48,174 nucleotides of DNA from Rhodovibrionaceae bacterium (GCA_028279885.1 JANQMX010000024.1:1-48174), one strand, 5' to 3'. Shown: positions 34,522 to 44,326, counted from the first letter of the stretch. The notes: a model not told the origin generated them from the letters alone. Numbers and translations are program-made.

Positions 34522-35859
34522 ATGACCGCGCGGCCAGGCATCGCACCGCTCGCCGAAGGGGCGGGCCTTCCTGCAAAGACAGGCAGCCGCCAAGGCCTGT
34601 TGCTGACGGCGGTCGGCAGCCTCTACGTCACCCAGGGTATCCCCGTCGGCTTCAGCATGGTGGCACTACCGGCCATCCTGCGCCAAGCCGGCGCGTCCCT
34701 TGAGATGGTCGGCATGGTCTCTATGACGATGCTGCCCTGGCTGCTGAAGTTCCTCTGGGCGCCCTTGGCCGATCGCTATACGCTCTTCAGCTTCGGGCGG
34801 CTCGATCTTGGCCGGCGACGGTCATGGATCCTATGCTTCCAGTCGCTGATGGTCGTGGTGCTCGCCGTGATCGCCTTTCTGCCGTCGACGGCCGGAGCGG
34901 CCGTGATCTTCATTGGGCTCGTCCTGCTGGTCAATCTGATCAGTGCGACACAGGATATAGCGACTGACGGGTTGGCCGTGGATCACCTCGGCGACCGTCT
35001 CCTGGGCTGGGCCAATAGCCTTCAGATCGGCGGCTTCTCTCTCGGTATGCTGCTCGGCGGCCCGCTCGCCCTGGTGCTGTACGACTTCGGCGGCCAAATG
35101 CTGGCTCCGCTCGTTCTGGCCGGCGTCATCGCCGCAGCTCTGCTGCCGGTTCTGGCATGGCCGGAAAGCCGTGTTGCCAAGACGCCCGCTGCGACGGACG
35201 AAGGTTCGACAGAAGAGGGCAGGGGCACCCATGCCAGCCTGCGTGGATTTCTCAGGCGCCCTCATGCGCTCCTCATGCTCAGCGTGGCGGCACTTTTCTA
35301 TGCACCCACCATGATGCAGTCGATTGTGCTCAAGCCCTATTTCGTCGATATCGGCCTGCCGCTCGCGACGGTCGGGTTCATCTCCGGTATCGGAATGATG
35401 GTTCTGACGATCTCGGCGAGTCTTGCCGGCGGCTGGTTGGTGGCACGCTATGGCAGTTGGCCGAGCGCCCTGGTTGCTCTGCTCGTCTCCTGGCTCTTGG
35501 GGCTGCTTTGGTTGCCGGCCGTCCACTTTGAAGTCGTCTCGCTCGAGATCCTTGTGGCCCTCATCGTTATCGGCGGCCTCGCCTCCGGTGTGGTCTACGT
35601 CGCTTTCTTTGCGCTCTTCATGCGCTGGGCCAGAGGGCCGCAAGCGGGGACGGATTTCACCGTCCTGCAATGCTCGGAGACCTTTGTCGGCGTCATCGGC
35701 GGCCCCATCATCGGCATGGCGGCAAGCCAGTTCGGCTATCTGGGCGCTTTCATGCTGATCTCTTGGGTTGGCCTTGTCGCCTTGCTCTGGATTGCAAGAG
35801 CCCGGCGGCGGCTGCCGGCCACATGCAATCCAGTAGCCGATGCAGACCGTTCAGGCTGA
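34522..35859 (+). CDS. RhtX/FptX-like MFS siderophore importer
   Basis: A 445-aa permease of 12 membrane segments, with a 25-residue leader. The start of the transport domain, SLYVTQGIPVGFSMVALPAI and FLWAPLADRYTLF, is typical of the RhtX/FptX and AmpG-type branch; ISATQDIATDGLAVD resembles the AmpG pattern. RhtX, FptX and YbtX sit in rhizobactin, pyochelin and yersiniabactin loci and move siderophores across the inner membrane. It follows the receptor closely, so it is probably cotranscribed and imports the ligand. AmpG-like muropeptide transport is the alternative, made unlikely by context. Confidence 0.8.
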   Translation: MTARPGIAPLAEGAGLPAKTGSRQGLLLTAVGSLYVTQGIPVGFSMVALPAILRQAGASLEMVGMVSMTMLPWLLKFLWAPLADRYTLFSFGRLDLGRRRSWILCFQSLMVVVLAVIAFLPSTAGAAVIFIGLVLLVNLISATQDIATDGLAVDHLGDRLLGWANSLQIGGFSLGMLLGGPLALVLYDFGGQMLAPLVLAGVIAAALLPVLAWPESRVAKTPAATDEGSTEEGRGTHASLRGFLRRPHALLMLSVAALFYAPTMMQSIVLKPYFVDIGLPLATVGFISGIGMMVLTISASLAGGWLVARYGSWPSALVALLVSWLLGLLWLPAVHFEVVSLEILVALIVIGGLASGVVYVAFFALFMRWARGPQAGTDFTVLQCSETFVGVIGGPIIGMAASQFGYLGAFMLISWVGLVALLWIARARRRLPATCNPVADADRSG

Positions 35860-36054
35860 CGGGCCACCCAGGCCGTCCGCTCATCAGGATTTTGCTTGAG
35901 GCCGCTCGGTCACGACTTTGCCGATACTGTTTTCATCACACCGAACGATGGTGGCCGATCGATCGCGGCGCGATCTTCGATAAGGGACTTGCCTGCTTGA
36001 GATGAAAAGGCATCTATCATCCGGTTGTTTGATGGATGGGTCGAGGACGGATCG

Positions 36055-36495
36055 GTGAGCGAGTGTCAGCACTACGAGTTTCGGTCAATCGACCGGCCGC
36101 TCGGCGACGCGGACCGGAAGGCGCTCAGAGCGTTGTCAAGCAGGGCGCAGATTACCACGACCAGCTTCATCAACCACTATGAGTGGGGCGACTTCAAGGG
36201 CGATCCGCGGCAGCTCGTGGAGCGCTGGTTCGACCTGCATCTCTATCTGGCCAACTGGTGTACACGGCGTCTGATCATGCGGCTGCCGAGGCGGCTCATG
36301 GAGCGGGGGCGGCTGAACGACTGCCTGCTTGACGTGGATTGGGTGGAGGTCTGGGAGACGGGCGAGCACTTGGTCGTCGACATGTGCCGTGACGAAGTCG
36401 AAGAAGGCGATAGCGACTGGGGTTCAGGGTGCGTCTGGCAGTTGGCTATTGGGCTCACAGAAGACTTGCCAGATGGAGAGACGCGGCGAATCTGA
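36055..36495 (+). CDS. Truncated conserved hypothetical protein (SECQHYEF family)
   Basis: A 146-aa frame from a GTG at 36055 (GAGG 8 nt upstream) reading SECQHYEFRSIDRPLGDADR, then ALSSRAQITTTSFINHYEWG and LANWCTRRLIMRLPRRL. I recall this as the N-terminal part of a larger conserved bacterial protein of about 400 residues and unknown function; the rest is absent here, so it may be a stable fragment or a remnant. It is followed by an intergenic stretch holding a dispersed repeat. Confidence 0.5.
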   Translation: MSECQHYEFRSIDRPLGDADRKALRALSSRAQITTTSFINHYEWGDFKGDPRQLVERWFDLHLYLANWCTRRLIMRLPRRLMERGRLNDCLLDVDWVEVWETGEHLVVDMCRDEVEEGDSDWGSGCVWQLAIGLTEDLPDGETRRI

Positions 36496-36817
36496 GTGGC
36501 TCAAGTAGCAGATTCCGTTGTTCCCTACCTGGAATGGCGTTGCTGTGTTCTGATCCAAAGAGAGGAAATGTCGTCTAAAATGAGAACGCCTGAGTGGCCG
36601 TGCGTGCCGCAACGTGCTGAAAACAGGGCTATGGTTCTCAAGAGCTTATGTTTCTGACGGTACGGCTGACGGTATGCGCGAATTGACGCATTCTTAAGTG
36701 TAGTATTTTCAATGCCATAGAGGCTTGGGAAACAATGGAGTGGGAGTAGACCAGACTGTTTCCAAATCTGTCAGTTGTTATAGGCACTACCACCCTTGGT
36801 GAGGAAAGAGCGCTTGT
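36496..36817. repeat. Gene-free stretch containing dispersed repeat copy B (36618-36747)
   Basis: Positions 36618-36747 match 9168-9296, with an 82-nt gap-free core at about 80% identity ending AAACAATGGAGTGGGAGT. In reverse frame both copies can be read as a similar peptide (RQFAHTV core), but copy B meets a stop soon after, so a coding origin is only possible. Beyond the repeat I see no gene or clear terminator. Confidence 0.65.
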
Positions 36818-38041
36818 TCACGGAGAAGCCACGGGATCATTAGGTTTGGTGGGTTTTCCAAACTCTTGCATGGGGTCCAATAGAAAGCCCTGAACAGTGT
36901 TGCAGCGATGAAGCCTGACAAAATCCAACTGCGCCTGTTCCTCGATACCTTCGGCAACGATGTTCATCCCCAAGCGGTGGGCTAGGTCGATAACGGCTGG
37001 TATGAGTTTTCGTGCACGGTCGCTCCACCGCAACCGTGCTGTCAGGTTGTAGTCGAGTTTAACTTCGCCAAAAGGAATTCGGGAAAGCTGCGAAAGCGAC
37101 GAGTATCCCTGCCCGAAGTCGTCCATGGAGAGAAGATAGTCCTCTCGGCACAATCGAACGAGCGTATTAAAGACGACGGGGTCGTCTTCGATCTGACTTG
37201 ATTCGACCAGCTCTAAGACAATGCGTTTCGGCTGTAAGCCATAAGCGTCGACTCGTTTGCTCAAACTCGCCGTCAGATCGGGCTGCCGCAACGTTGCGGC
37301 GGACACATTGATCGATACGGTGCCCGCATATCCGCTATTGCTCCATTTCCGCAGGGCCAACAAGGACTGATCGATTGCCTCCCAGAACAGACCATCCAGA
37401 TATTTCTGGTCGTTCTTCAGTTCTGGTATCTGCAGCGGATTGATGAGACCAAGCTTTGGGTGGTGTATGCGCGCCAGTGCTTCCGCTCCGCTCTGCTCCA
37501 ACGTGCATGCCGAAAACTGGGGCTGAAACAGGAAAGTTGCGGCCGCCGGAGCCTGCCAGTCGAGCGTGGCCGGCTGGGTAGGACGACGATCAGGCAGGTT
37601 CCGCACCTTGGCGATCGCCGCTTCCAACGTCTCACTGGTTGCCGGTAGCTGCAGCACATGGTCCACGCGAATATCGTGGCACGCCAAGAGCTCCATGTAC
37701 AAATCGACAAGCGGGTCGCTGGGCGCGCCGACAAGCATCAGTCGGGCCTGTGTGCCGCATGCCGAAAGCTCCTCTGCGAGTTGCCGCGGGTCGACGTAAC
37801 CAGCCCTCGGGTCTAACAGCATGATTGCGAAAGGCGCCGTATCGCTAGCGCCGCCCCAGCGGTCTTCCGTCAGCGGATGCTGATTCCTAACACGAAACGA
37901 GTCTCCCAAAGACCGGCATAGATCGCGGAGGTTCCGATTGCATCCGGCGAGGAGGAGGGATGTGTGAACGCCCTCTGCTACCGGTGCTGGGATTGCGGGA
38001 CTTCTGTTCTCCCCTTCGCGGGAGATAGCGGTGATGTTCAT
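36818..38041 (-). CDS. EAL-domain c-di-GMP phosphodiesterase with REC-like N-terminus
   Basis: A 407-aa protein. Residues 25-155 resemble a receiver domain (SLLLAGCN, FAIMLLDPRAG), though its phosphoacceptor is unclear. The EAL domain spans about 170-400: AEALARIHHP, INVSAATL, VLELVESS, SMDDFGQGYSSLS, KLDYNL, VAEGIEEQ and QGFLL. The metal-binding and catalytic Glu, Asn, Asp, Lys and Gln positions appear kept, so it could hydrolyse c-di-GMP. It follows the small response regulator after 26 nt and is the last gene of a minus-strand unit divergent to the secretion operon. Confidence 0.85.
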   Translation of the reverse strand: MNITAISREGENRSPAIPAPVAEGVHTSLLLAGCNRNLRDLCRSLGDSFRVRNQHPLTEDRWGGASDTAPFAIMLLDPRAGYVDPRQLAEELSACGTQARLMLVGAPSDPLVDLYMELLACHDIRVDHVLQLPATSETLEAAIAKVRNLPDRRPTQPATLDWQAPAAATFLFQPQFSACTLEQSGAEALARIHHPKLGLINPLQIPELKNDQKYLDGLFWEAIDQSLLALRKWSNSGYAGTVSINVSAATLRQPDLTASLSKRVDAYGLQPKRIVLELVESSQIEDDPVVFNTLVRLCREDYLLSMDDFGQGYSSLSQLSRIPFGEVKLDYNLTARLRWSDRARKLIPAVIDLAHRLGMNIVAEGIEEQAQLDFVRLHRCNTVQGFLLDPMQEFGKPTKPNDPVASP

Positions 38042-38067
38042 GGCTGTACAACTCCCCTGCGCCGAAG

Positions 38068-38490
38068 CTATGCGGACATGCGGTCAAACACGGTCTCGTG
38101 CACCGGGTCAGGTGGGCGCTTGAGGATCACGGCCTGCAGAATTGGCAGGATGTCTGAATGATCCAGCGGCTTCCGAAGCAGGCTGAGGAAGGGCAGAGAT
38201 GACTGTTCGATCAGCTCCAACTTCTCAGGTGATCGAGCCGTAAATACAATTTGCAGGCGAGGATTCAGCGACGTGAAGCGACTGGCCAGCCATATAGCGC
38301 CCTTGCCGGAGATATTCATATCGATGACTGCCAGGCCGGGCCTGTCGAGCGCTATGAGGGCACAGGCGGAGGTAGCATCACTGGCGCCTCCTACCCGATA
38401 GCCTGCCGCTTCTATTCCGCGACACATGAACATGCGATATCGCTCGTCGCTATCGACGATGACGATGTCATGGTGCGCTTCGTTTTTCAT
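38068..38490 (-). CDS. Single-domain response regulator
   Basis: A 140-aa protein consisting of a receiver domain. Asp13 and Asp15 (VIVDSDE) supply the acidic pocket, Asp57 in AVIDMNI is the phosphoacceptor, and Lys107 in LLRKPL is the conserved lysine. There is no output domain. Such proteins work as phosphate relays or partner switches; the adjacent EAL protein is the obvious candidate target. No histidine kinase lies in the window. Confidence 0.82.
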   Translation of the reverse strand: MKNEAHHDIVIVDSDERYRMFMCRGIEAAGYRVGGASDATSACALIALDRPGLAVIDMNISGKGAIWLASRFTSLNPRLQIVFTARSPEKLELIEQSSLPFLSLLRKPLDHSDILPILQAVILKRPPDPVHETVFDRMSA

Positions 38491-38670
38491 AGCCTGCCTC
38501 GCTACCTGGCCTTGAACTGCTTTTCGCGTTGCCTCACTGGCATTCGCGAAGTTGGGCCGAGGATAGGCGGGCGGGGTCGTTAACGCTGTGGCAACTTGGT
38601 CCAGAATGAAGCAACTCGACGCCGTTTGGACCTGCCTTTGCGGCTGGCGATCATGGCGTCGGACGTGAGA

Positions 38671-39693
38671 TCAGTGGGAGGCCTCGGAATAGTCTGATGC
38701 TTGTTGGCGTCTCTGCAGCAAGGAGTAGATAGCTGGTGAATGCCACCTTTGATGAATTTCATCGGGTAGACTTTCAACAAATCCGTAAAGTCGTTCCAAC
38801 CCGAGATCGGTCAACGCAATGTAGATCCGCCGGCCGTCATTGGGGTCCTTAGCCCGCGTGACCAGGCCAATGTTCTCTAGATCGGCGATCCGCCGCAGAG
38901 CGGTGGTCTGTGGTATTCCGGCCGCGATACAAAGACTGGAAACGCTGATGGATCTTTGCTGGATGTGGGACATGCCCAAGTCCAGCAGCATGTCCCAGCA
39001 GGGGTCACTGAAAAGAGGTTCGGGGAAATGCGTTCTCTTAAGCTTCATGATGTTTAGCAGCAGGTCAATGGATGGCGCTATGTTTGCCGCGGCCGGTTGC
39101 CGTTGCTGTTGCGATGCCAACGCGGGCTCGTTCTCATCTGCCGCAGCTTCCGAAAGCACGCTGCCGACTTGTTCCAGCAGTAAATTGCAGGCTTTGCGTG
39201 CAATGGCAGATGCGATCCCGCTCCATGGCTGCTGCAAAGCTTCATCATCGTCGTCGTCTCTTTCTCGCCTACAGACGCTGGATTTCACATCTTGAGAAGA
39301 TCCAGTATTCGGGCAGGGAGCAGCTGCATCCATGCTGGACCAAGCCTCGCTGACCTTTTGCTTGAGAGAGCTTGGGCTCACTGGTTTGGCGACTATGCCC
39401 GACACTTGGTGCTCTATCGCATTCGTTGCGATGTTCAGATCCACGGAGTCGGTCATGATGAGCGGTTTGAAGGTTCGATGACTGGGGGCGGCCTGGCGTA
39501 GGCGGCGGATGAGAGCGAAGCCGTCCATAGCTGACATGTGGACACCGGTGATCGCTAAGGCGATCTCCGTATCGTCCCTGAAGATTTCTGGCGCAGTATG
39601 CGGATCCGACGTAGCACGTGCGGACCAACCCGCGGCGATCAGAATCTGCTGAACACTGTCGAGGGTTGCATGATCATCATCGATGATGAGCAA
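38671..39693 (-). CDS. Pseudo-receiver/winged-helix regulator
   Basis: A 340-aa protein from a TTG start (GAGG upstream). Residues 1-115 form a receiver fold with the acid pocket at Asp5-Asp7 (LIIDDDH) and Lys103-Pro104, but the phosphoacceptor position in ALAITGVHMSAMDG is Gly50 rather than Asp. A Ser/Asp-rich linker follows. Residues 200-330 hold a MarR-like winged helix: SVSSLCIAAGIPQTTALRRI, LENIGLVTRAKDPNDGRRIY. It therefore probably binds DNA without phosphorylation control. It is the promoter-proximal gene facing the secretion operon across about 700 nt. Confidence 0.75.
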   Translation of the reverse strand: MLIIDDDHATLDSVQQILIAAGWSARATSDPHTAPEIFRDDTEIALAITGVHMSAMDGFALIRRLRQAAPSHRTFKPLIMTDSVDLNIATNAIEHQVSGIVAKPVSPSSLKQKVSEAWSSMDAAAPCPNTGSSQDVKSSVCRRERDDDDDEALQQPWSGIASAIARKACNLLLEQVGSVLSEAAADENEPALASQQQRQPAAANIAPSIDLLLNIMKLKRTHFPEPLFSDPCWDMLLDLGMSHIQQRSISVSSLCIAAGIPQTTALRRIADLENIGLVTRAKDPNDGRRIYIALTDLGLERLYGFVESLPDEIHQRWHSPAIYSLLQRRQQASDYSEASH

Positions 39694-40416
39694 GTTTGCC
39701 AGAACCTCAGCCTTTCCTGCGTTACCAAACCAACAGGATATCTGGACCAGACCACGCTGCGCGCTTGCTTCTGCCCCAATTCGGCCACGACTTTGTCACG
39801 GAGCTAGAGCTGTCTCGCGGCCTTGACATCTTTGTTGCTACAATCTGCCAAGGTTTGTGGGGTATTCATCTTTGCTCCAAATCGGACTGATTTGGCGATC
39901 TGACTTCAGCCTGGAAGGGAGGCAGATTGCAGCTGGCTACGCTATGTACTCATCTGGTTCGATCCCCAAGCTCCAGAGGAATTTCACAATTTAAAATAGC
40001 TATTTCATGGTTCGATGGTCTATTCTTCAGCCAGAAAGCGTGGGGTTTTGTATGGGCAAAAACACCATGAAGAGAACTAAATGCCCGTGTTCTTTTTGGA
40101 GAATGCATGTAAATTTGTTTAAATTTCCTGAAAATTGCTCAATCATACAGTAATATAAAATTTTATGATCATAAATTATTGTCTTAATATAAATATATAT
40201 AACGTTATTGTTGATATTATTTATTGATTCTCAGTTTATACATGCGACTACTCGATATGTATTTGTGATTTTGTGGCGATTTGGCAGCAGGCGGACCAAA
40301 AAATTTTGGTCCGAAACAAAGCAAAAATTCCTGAGCCGAATTGCCGTAATGCACTATTAGCCTCCCGGAAACTCTGTCTGACAGGTCAGAGTGCTATCGG
40401 GAGGCGAAGGCAGGAC
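39694..40416. promoter_or_regulatory. Long, partly AT-rich regulatory gap before secretion operon
   Basis: No gene with family features is seen here. From about 40090 to 40265 the sequence becomes strongly AT-rich (for example ATAAATTATTGTC and ATATATATAACG), in contrast to the GC-rich flanks. Several TATAAT-like hexamers occur. Such a stretch suits a bent or H-NS-type silenced promoter for the divergent regulators and the type I secretion operon. I could not single out one start site. Confidence 0.5.
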
Positions 40417-42777
40417 GTGCTCGACTCTTTTCGGACCGCTATATCCGGGTACCGCGGTCTGCTCTTTCGAAACGAAAACGGTTCCGGTCGCCAGACCGCC
40501 GGTCTTTCGCCGCCGGACGCGGATCCGCATGGCGTCAGCTCCGGGAATGGGCCAGCGCCCGTACCCGCGCTCGCGGCGGCCGTGAAGAGCGAGGTGCATC
40601 CGGTTCTGCCCCGGCAGGGCAGTGGGCGGTCGCTCGGCTATTACGAACAGTGCCTTCTCTTCCTTTCCGCCTATCACGATCTCGGTGTGTCGAAGGCGTC
40701 CATTCTTGCCGAATCCACCGGTGTGGACATCGATCTCGACATTCCGGCCTTCGTCGCCAGGGCGGAGAGCTACGGTCTCACCGCTGCATTGCAGCCCCTG
40801 CCGTTCGAGCGGATATCGGGTTCGCTCCTGCCGGCCGTGATGCCGACCAAGGATGGCCGGGCAGTGGTTCTGGTCGAGCGGCTCGACGACGGCGGTTTCG
40901 GTGTTCTCGACCCGGACCTGTCGGAGCGCCCGCTGCGGCGTGGGCGGAAAGAGGTGGAAGATGCCTATGACGGCCATCTCATTCTTGTCGTCCGTGAGCT
41001 GCGCGCGGCCGGTGATGCGCAATCGGATGCGCCGCAGAGTCACGAGGGCTGGTTCTGGCGGCCGCTGTGGCGCAACCGCTCTATCTATGCACAGGTCGTT
41101 CTCGCGGCGGTGCTGACCAACCTGCTCAGCCTCAGCACCTCGATCTTCATCATGATCGTCTATGACAAGGTTATTCCCAATCAGGCGATCGAATCCCTGG
41201 TCGCGTTGACGGTGGGCGTGGCCATCGCGCTCGGCTTCGATTTCCTGATCAAAACCTTGCGGGCGACCTTCATCGACAAGGCCGGCAAGCGCGCCGACGT
41301 GGAGATCGGCCGCCTGATCTTCGACCAGCTTCTCAACATGCAGATGCGCCTTCGCAAGGGCTCGTCCGGAGCCTTTGCCAGCATGCTGCGGGAGTTCGAG
41401 AGCCTGCGGGACTTCTTCACCTCGGCCACGCTGGTCGCGATCGTCGACATGCCGTTCATCATCTTCTTCATCATCGTGATCTACCTCATCTGCGGACCCG
41501 TGGCGCTGGTCCCGGCCGTGATCGTGCCGCTGGTGATCATCGTCGGGGTCGTGATTCAGCCTTTCATGGCGCGGCTCGCCAGCGCCAACCACAGCGAGGG
41601 ACTGACCAAGCAAGGGGTCCTGGTCGAGACGGTCAACGGCCTGGAGACCATCAAGGTCACCGGAGCAGGCCCCATGATGCGCGAGCGCTGGAAGCAGAGC
41701 ATCGACCACCAGTCGGAAATCGGCTTCCGCATGCGCGCCTTCAGCCAGTTCGCGCTCAACTTCACCGTCTTCGCGCAGCAGGCCTCGCAAGTGCTGATCA
41801 TCGTCTACGGCGTCTTCCTGCTCAGCGACGCCCAGATGTCCATGGGGGCCCTGGTGGCGGCGGTCATTCTGTCCGGTCGCTGCTTGGCGCCGCTCGGTCA
41901 GGTGGCGCAAACGCTGGCGCGAGCCAATCAGGCGCTGACGGCCTACAAGGCGCTGAACACCCTGATGAAGGAGCCGCCCGAGCGCGACCGCGCCCGCAGC
42001 TACCTGAGCCGGCCGAAGCTGGCCGGCAAGATCGAGTTCGTCGACGTCGAGTTCCAGTACCCCGACCAGAAGGGTGCGGCTCTGAATGGTGTGAGCTTCA
42101 GTATCGAGGCCGGTGAAAAGGTGGCGATACTCGGCCGTGTCGGCTCGGGCAAGAGCACGGTGGCGAAGCTGCTGCTCGGCCTTTATGAGCCGGACAGCGG
42201 CAACATCCTGGTGGACCGGACCGACATGCGCCAGATCGACCCGGTCGACCTGCGCGCCAACATCGGCACGGTGCTGCAGGATGTCTGGCTGTTCAGCGGA
42301 ACGGTCAGAAGCAACATCGCGCTCGGCGCGTTCCGCCCGACCGACGACGAAATCCTGCAAGCCTCGGAAATCGCCGGCGTCCACGATTTCGTCAAGGAGA
42401 CCTCCAACGGCTACGACCTGGCGATCGGGGAGCGCGGCGAGGGCCTCTCCGGCGGCCAGCGCCAGGCCATCGCCATCGCGCGGGCGCTGCTCGGCAGCCC
42501 GAGCGTTCTGGTCATGGACGAGCCGACCAGCATGATGGACATGCAGAGCGAGCAGGTGTTGCTGTCGCGGTTGGCCGACACGGTCAAGGACAAGACCTTG
42601 GTCCTTATGACCCACCGGCCTGCGCTGTTGTCGCTCGTCGACAGGGTCATCGTCATGGACCGCGGCAAGGTCGTTGCCGACGGTCCGAAGGACATTCTCA
42701 ACCGGCCGGCTGCGGCGGCACGGCAGGCGAGCGGCACGGCCGCTCCCGCCACCGACAAGCACGCCGCCAATCAGTGA
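40417..42777 (+). CDS. Type I secretion ABC permease/ATPase with inactive C39-like domain
   Basis: A 786-aa protein from a GTG at 40417 (GGGAGG about 12 nt upstream); the frame is open from 40273, so the start is uncertain. Residues 70-200 are a C39-peptidase-like domain (LGYYEQCLLFLSAYHDLGV) without a clear Cys/His pair, as in HlyB- and LapB-type transporters that bind unfolded substrates. Six membrane segments follow. The ATPase has Walker A GRVGSGKST, signature GLSGGQRQ, Walker B VLVMDEPT and H-loop LMTHRP. With the HlyD protein and an outer-membrane TolC-like protein encoded elsewhere it would export the RTX protein. Confidence 0.88.
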   Translation: MLDSFRTAISGYRGLLFRNENGSGRQTAGLSPPDADPHGVSSGNGPAPVPALAAAVKSEVHPVLPRQGSGRSLGYYEQCLLFLSAYHDLGVSKASILAESTGVDIDLDIPAFVARAESYGLTAALQPLPFERISGSLLPAVMPTKDGRAVVLVERLDDGGFGVLDPDLSERPLRRGRKEVEDAYDGHLILVVRELRAAGDAQSDAPQSHEGWFWRPLWRNRSIYAQVVLAAVLTNLLSLSTSIFIMIVYDKVIPNQAIESLVALTVGVAIALGFDFLIKTLRATFIDKAGKRADVEIGRLIFDQLLNMQMRLRKGSSGAFASMLREFESLRDFFTSATLVAIVDMPFIIFFIIVIYLICGPVALVPAVIVPLVIIVGVVIQPFMARLASANHSEGLTKQGVLVETVNGLETIKVTGAGPMMRERWKQSIDHQSEIGFRMRAFSQFALNFTVFAQQASQVLIIVYGVFLLSDAQMSMGALVAAVILSGRCLAPLGQVAQTLARANQALTAYKALNTLMKEPPERDRARSYLSRPKLAGKIEFVDVEFQYPDQKGAALNGVSFSIEAGEKVAILGRVGSGKSTVAKLLLGLYEPDSGNILVDRTDMRQIDPVDLRANIGTVLQDVWLFSGTVRSNIALGAFRPTDDEILQASEIAGVHDFVKETSNGYDLAIGERGEGLSGGQRQAIAIARALLGSPSVLVMDEPTSMMDMQSEQVLLSRLADTVKDKTLVLMTHRPALLSLVDRVIVMDRGKVVADGPKDILNRPAAAARQASGTAAPATDKHAANQ

Positions 42778-42798
42778 AGCTCAGGACGGGCGCCGCAA

Positions 42799-44094
42799 AT
42801 GTCATACGACTCCCTGATCGCGACCATCGAACGCAACCGCCGCTTCCACGCCGGCCATCTGCTCTATGCCATAGCCGCTCTGCTCGTTCTGCTGATCACC
42901 TGGGCGGCCTTCGCTGAAATCGCCACCGTCACCCGCGGCCAGGGCAAGGTCATCCCCTCTCAGCAGCTCCAGGTGATCGAGAGCTATGATGGCGGCGTCG
43001 TCCGCGCCATCGCGGTGCGGGAGGGCGACGTCGTCGAGGCCGGGCAGTTGCTGATGGAGCTCGACCCGACGATGGCCTTGAGCGAGTTCGACCGCAGCAG
43101 CCAGCAGTACTACGCGCTGCGGGCCAGGGTTGTGCGGCTGACCGCCGAGGTTCGCGGCGAGCGGCCGCAGTTCGACGGCGAGCTGAGGGGGCAGGCGCCG
43201 GACGTGATCGCCGCGGAAGAGGCCTTGTTCGCGGGGCGCACGGCCAGCCGCGAGGCCGAGCTGCGCGTGCTGGAGCGGCAGCTCTTTCAGCGCCGGCAGG
43301 AGCTGCGGGAGGCGCGTTCGCGTGCCGTGACGCTGGAAAGCAGCCTGATACTGATCGACGACGAGCTGCAGATTACCGAGCCGCTGGTCGAGCGGCGCCT
43401 CGAGCCGAAGAAGTCGCTGCTCGAGTTGCGGCGCCGGCAGAACGAATTGAGCGGGCAGCTTGAAACCGAGACCTTGGCGATCGCCCGGCTGGAGGCGGCG
43501 ATCGCCGAGGTGGAGGAGCAGAGGACCGCGTTTCTCTGGGCCTTGCGCCGCGAGGCGCTGTCGGAGTTGAGCGATGCCACCGCTTCGCTCTCGGAGCTGC
43601 AGCCGGCCTTGCCCGCCATGCGCACGCGTCTCGAGCGCACCGAGATCCGCTCTCCCGTGCGCGGCATCGTCAACCGGGTGCTGTTGACCACTATCGGCGG
43701 CGTCGCCAAGCCGGGCGAGCCTCTGCTCGAGATCGTGCCCATGGACGACACGCTGCTCGTCGAGGCCATGGTGTCGACCAAGGACATCGCCTTCCTGCGC
43801 CCGGGGGACCCGGCACGGGTGCGGTTGACGGCCTACGATTTCGCGCGTTACGGCAGCCTCGATGCCCATCTCGTGAACATCGGCGCCGACGCCGTCGAGG
43901 ACCCGCAGAGCGGGCAGTTCCACTATGTCATGCGGGTGCGTACCGAGGGCACGCTCCAGGATGCCGGCGGTAGGCCGCTGCCGGTCATCCCGGGCATGAT
44001 GGCCGAGGTGGACGTGCTGACCGGGCAAAGAACCATTCTGGATTACTTCCTCAAGCCCGTCGCCAAGGTCCAGGAAAAGGCCTTCCGCGAATAG
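42799..44094 (+). CDS. HlyD-family periplasmic adaptor
   Basis: A 431-aa protein. One N-terminal membrane segment (LLYAIAALLVLLITWAAFAE) is followed by a lipoyl-like half (GQGKVIPSQQLQVIESYDGG and AIAVREGDVVEAGQLLMELD), a long Glu/Arg-rich coiled-coil hairpin at residues 105-270, and a C-terminal barrel with IRSPVRGIVNRVL and VIPGMMAEVDVLTG. It links the inner-membrane ABC protein to the outer-membrane channel. It starts 21 nt after the ABC stop, in one operon with it. Confidence 0.9.
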   Translation: MSYDSLIATIERNRRFHAGHLLYAIAALLVLLITWAAFAEIATVTRGQGKVIPSQQLQVIESYDGGVVRAIAVREGDVVEAGQLLMELDPTMALSEFDRSSQQYYALRARVVRLTAEVRGERPQFDGELRGQAPDVIAAEEALFAGRTASREAELRVLERQLFQRRQELREARSRAVTLESSLILIDDELQITEPLVERRLEPKKSLLELRRRQNELSGQLETETLAIARLEAAIAEVEEQRTAFLWALRREALSELSDATASLSELQPALPAMRTRLERTEIRSPVRGIVNRVLLTTIGGVAKPGEPLLEIVPMDDTLLVEAMVSTKDIAFLRPGDPARVRLTAYDFARYGSLDAHLVNIGADAVEDPQSGQFHYVMRVRTEGTLQDAGGRPLPVIPGMMAEVDVLTGQRTILDYFLKPVAKVQEKAFRE

Positions 44095-44326
44095 GCCTGG
44101 CGTTGCCAAGGATGCGCGCCGCGCGCACGCGCTGCCGCCCGCCGCCATTACCACCGATCTGGACCTTGTTTGCCGTGTGGCGCCGAAAGGCAATTGCTAG
44201 GGCTGTTGATGCCAACAACCAGCGGGCAGGCGCGCCCGGGAGGATCGGCCGTATGGCCGTGCTGCCGGGCCGCCTGTTCGTTGCCGGGCAGCGAGTCGAT
44301 AGAACGAAAACACAGGGGAAACCAAC

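Noticed and set aside
40357-42762. 801-aa open frame on the minus strand
   Set aside because: It is antisense to the type I secretion ABC gene, has the Asp/Arg/His-rich composition of a GC-rich shadow frame, and shows no domain.
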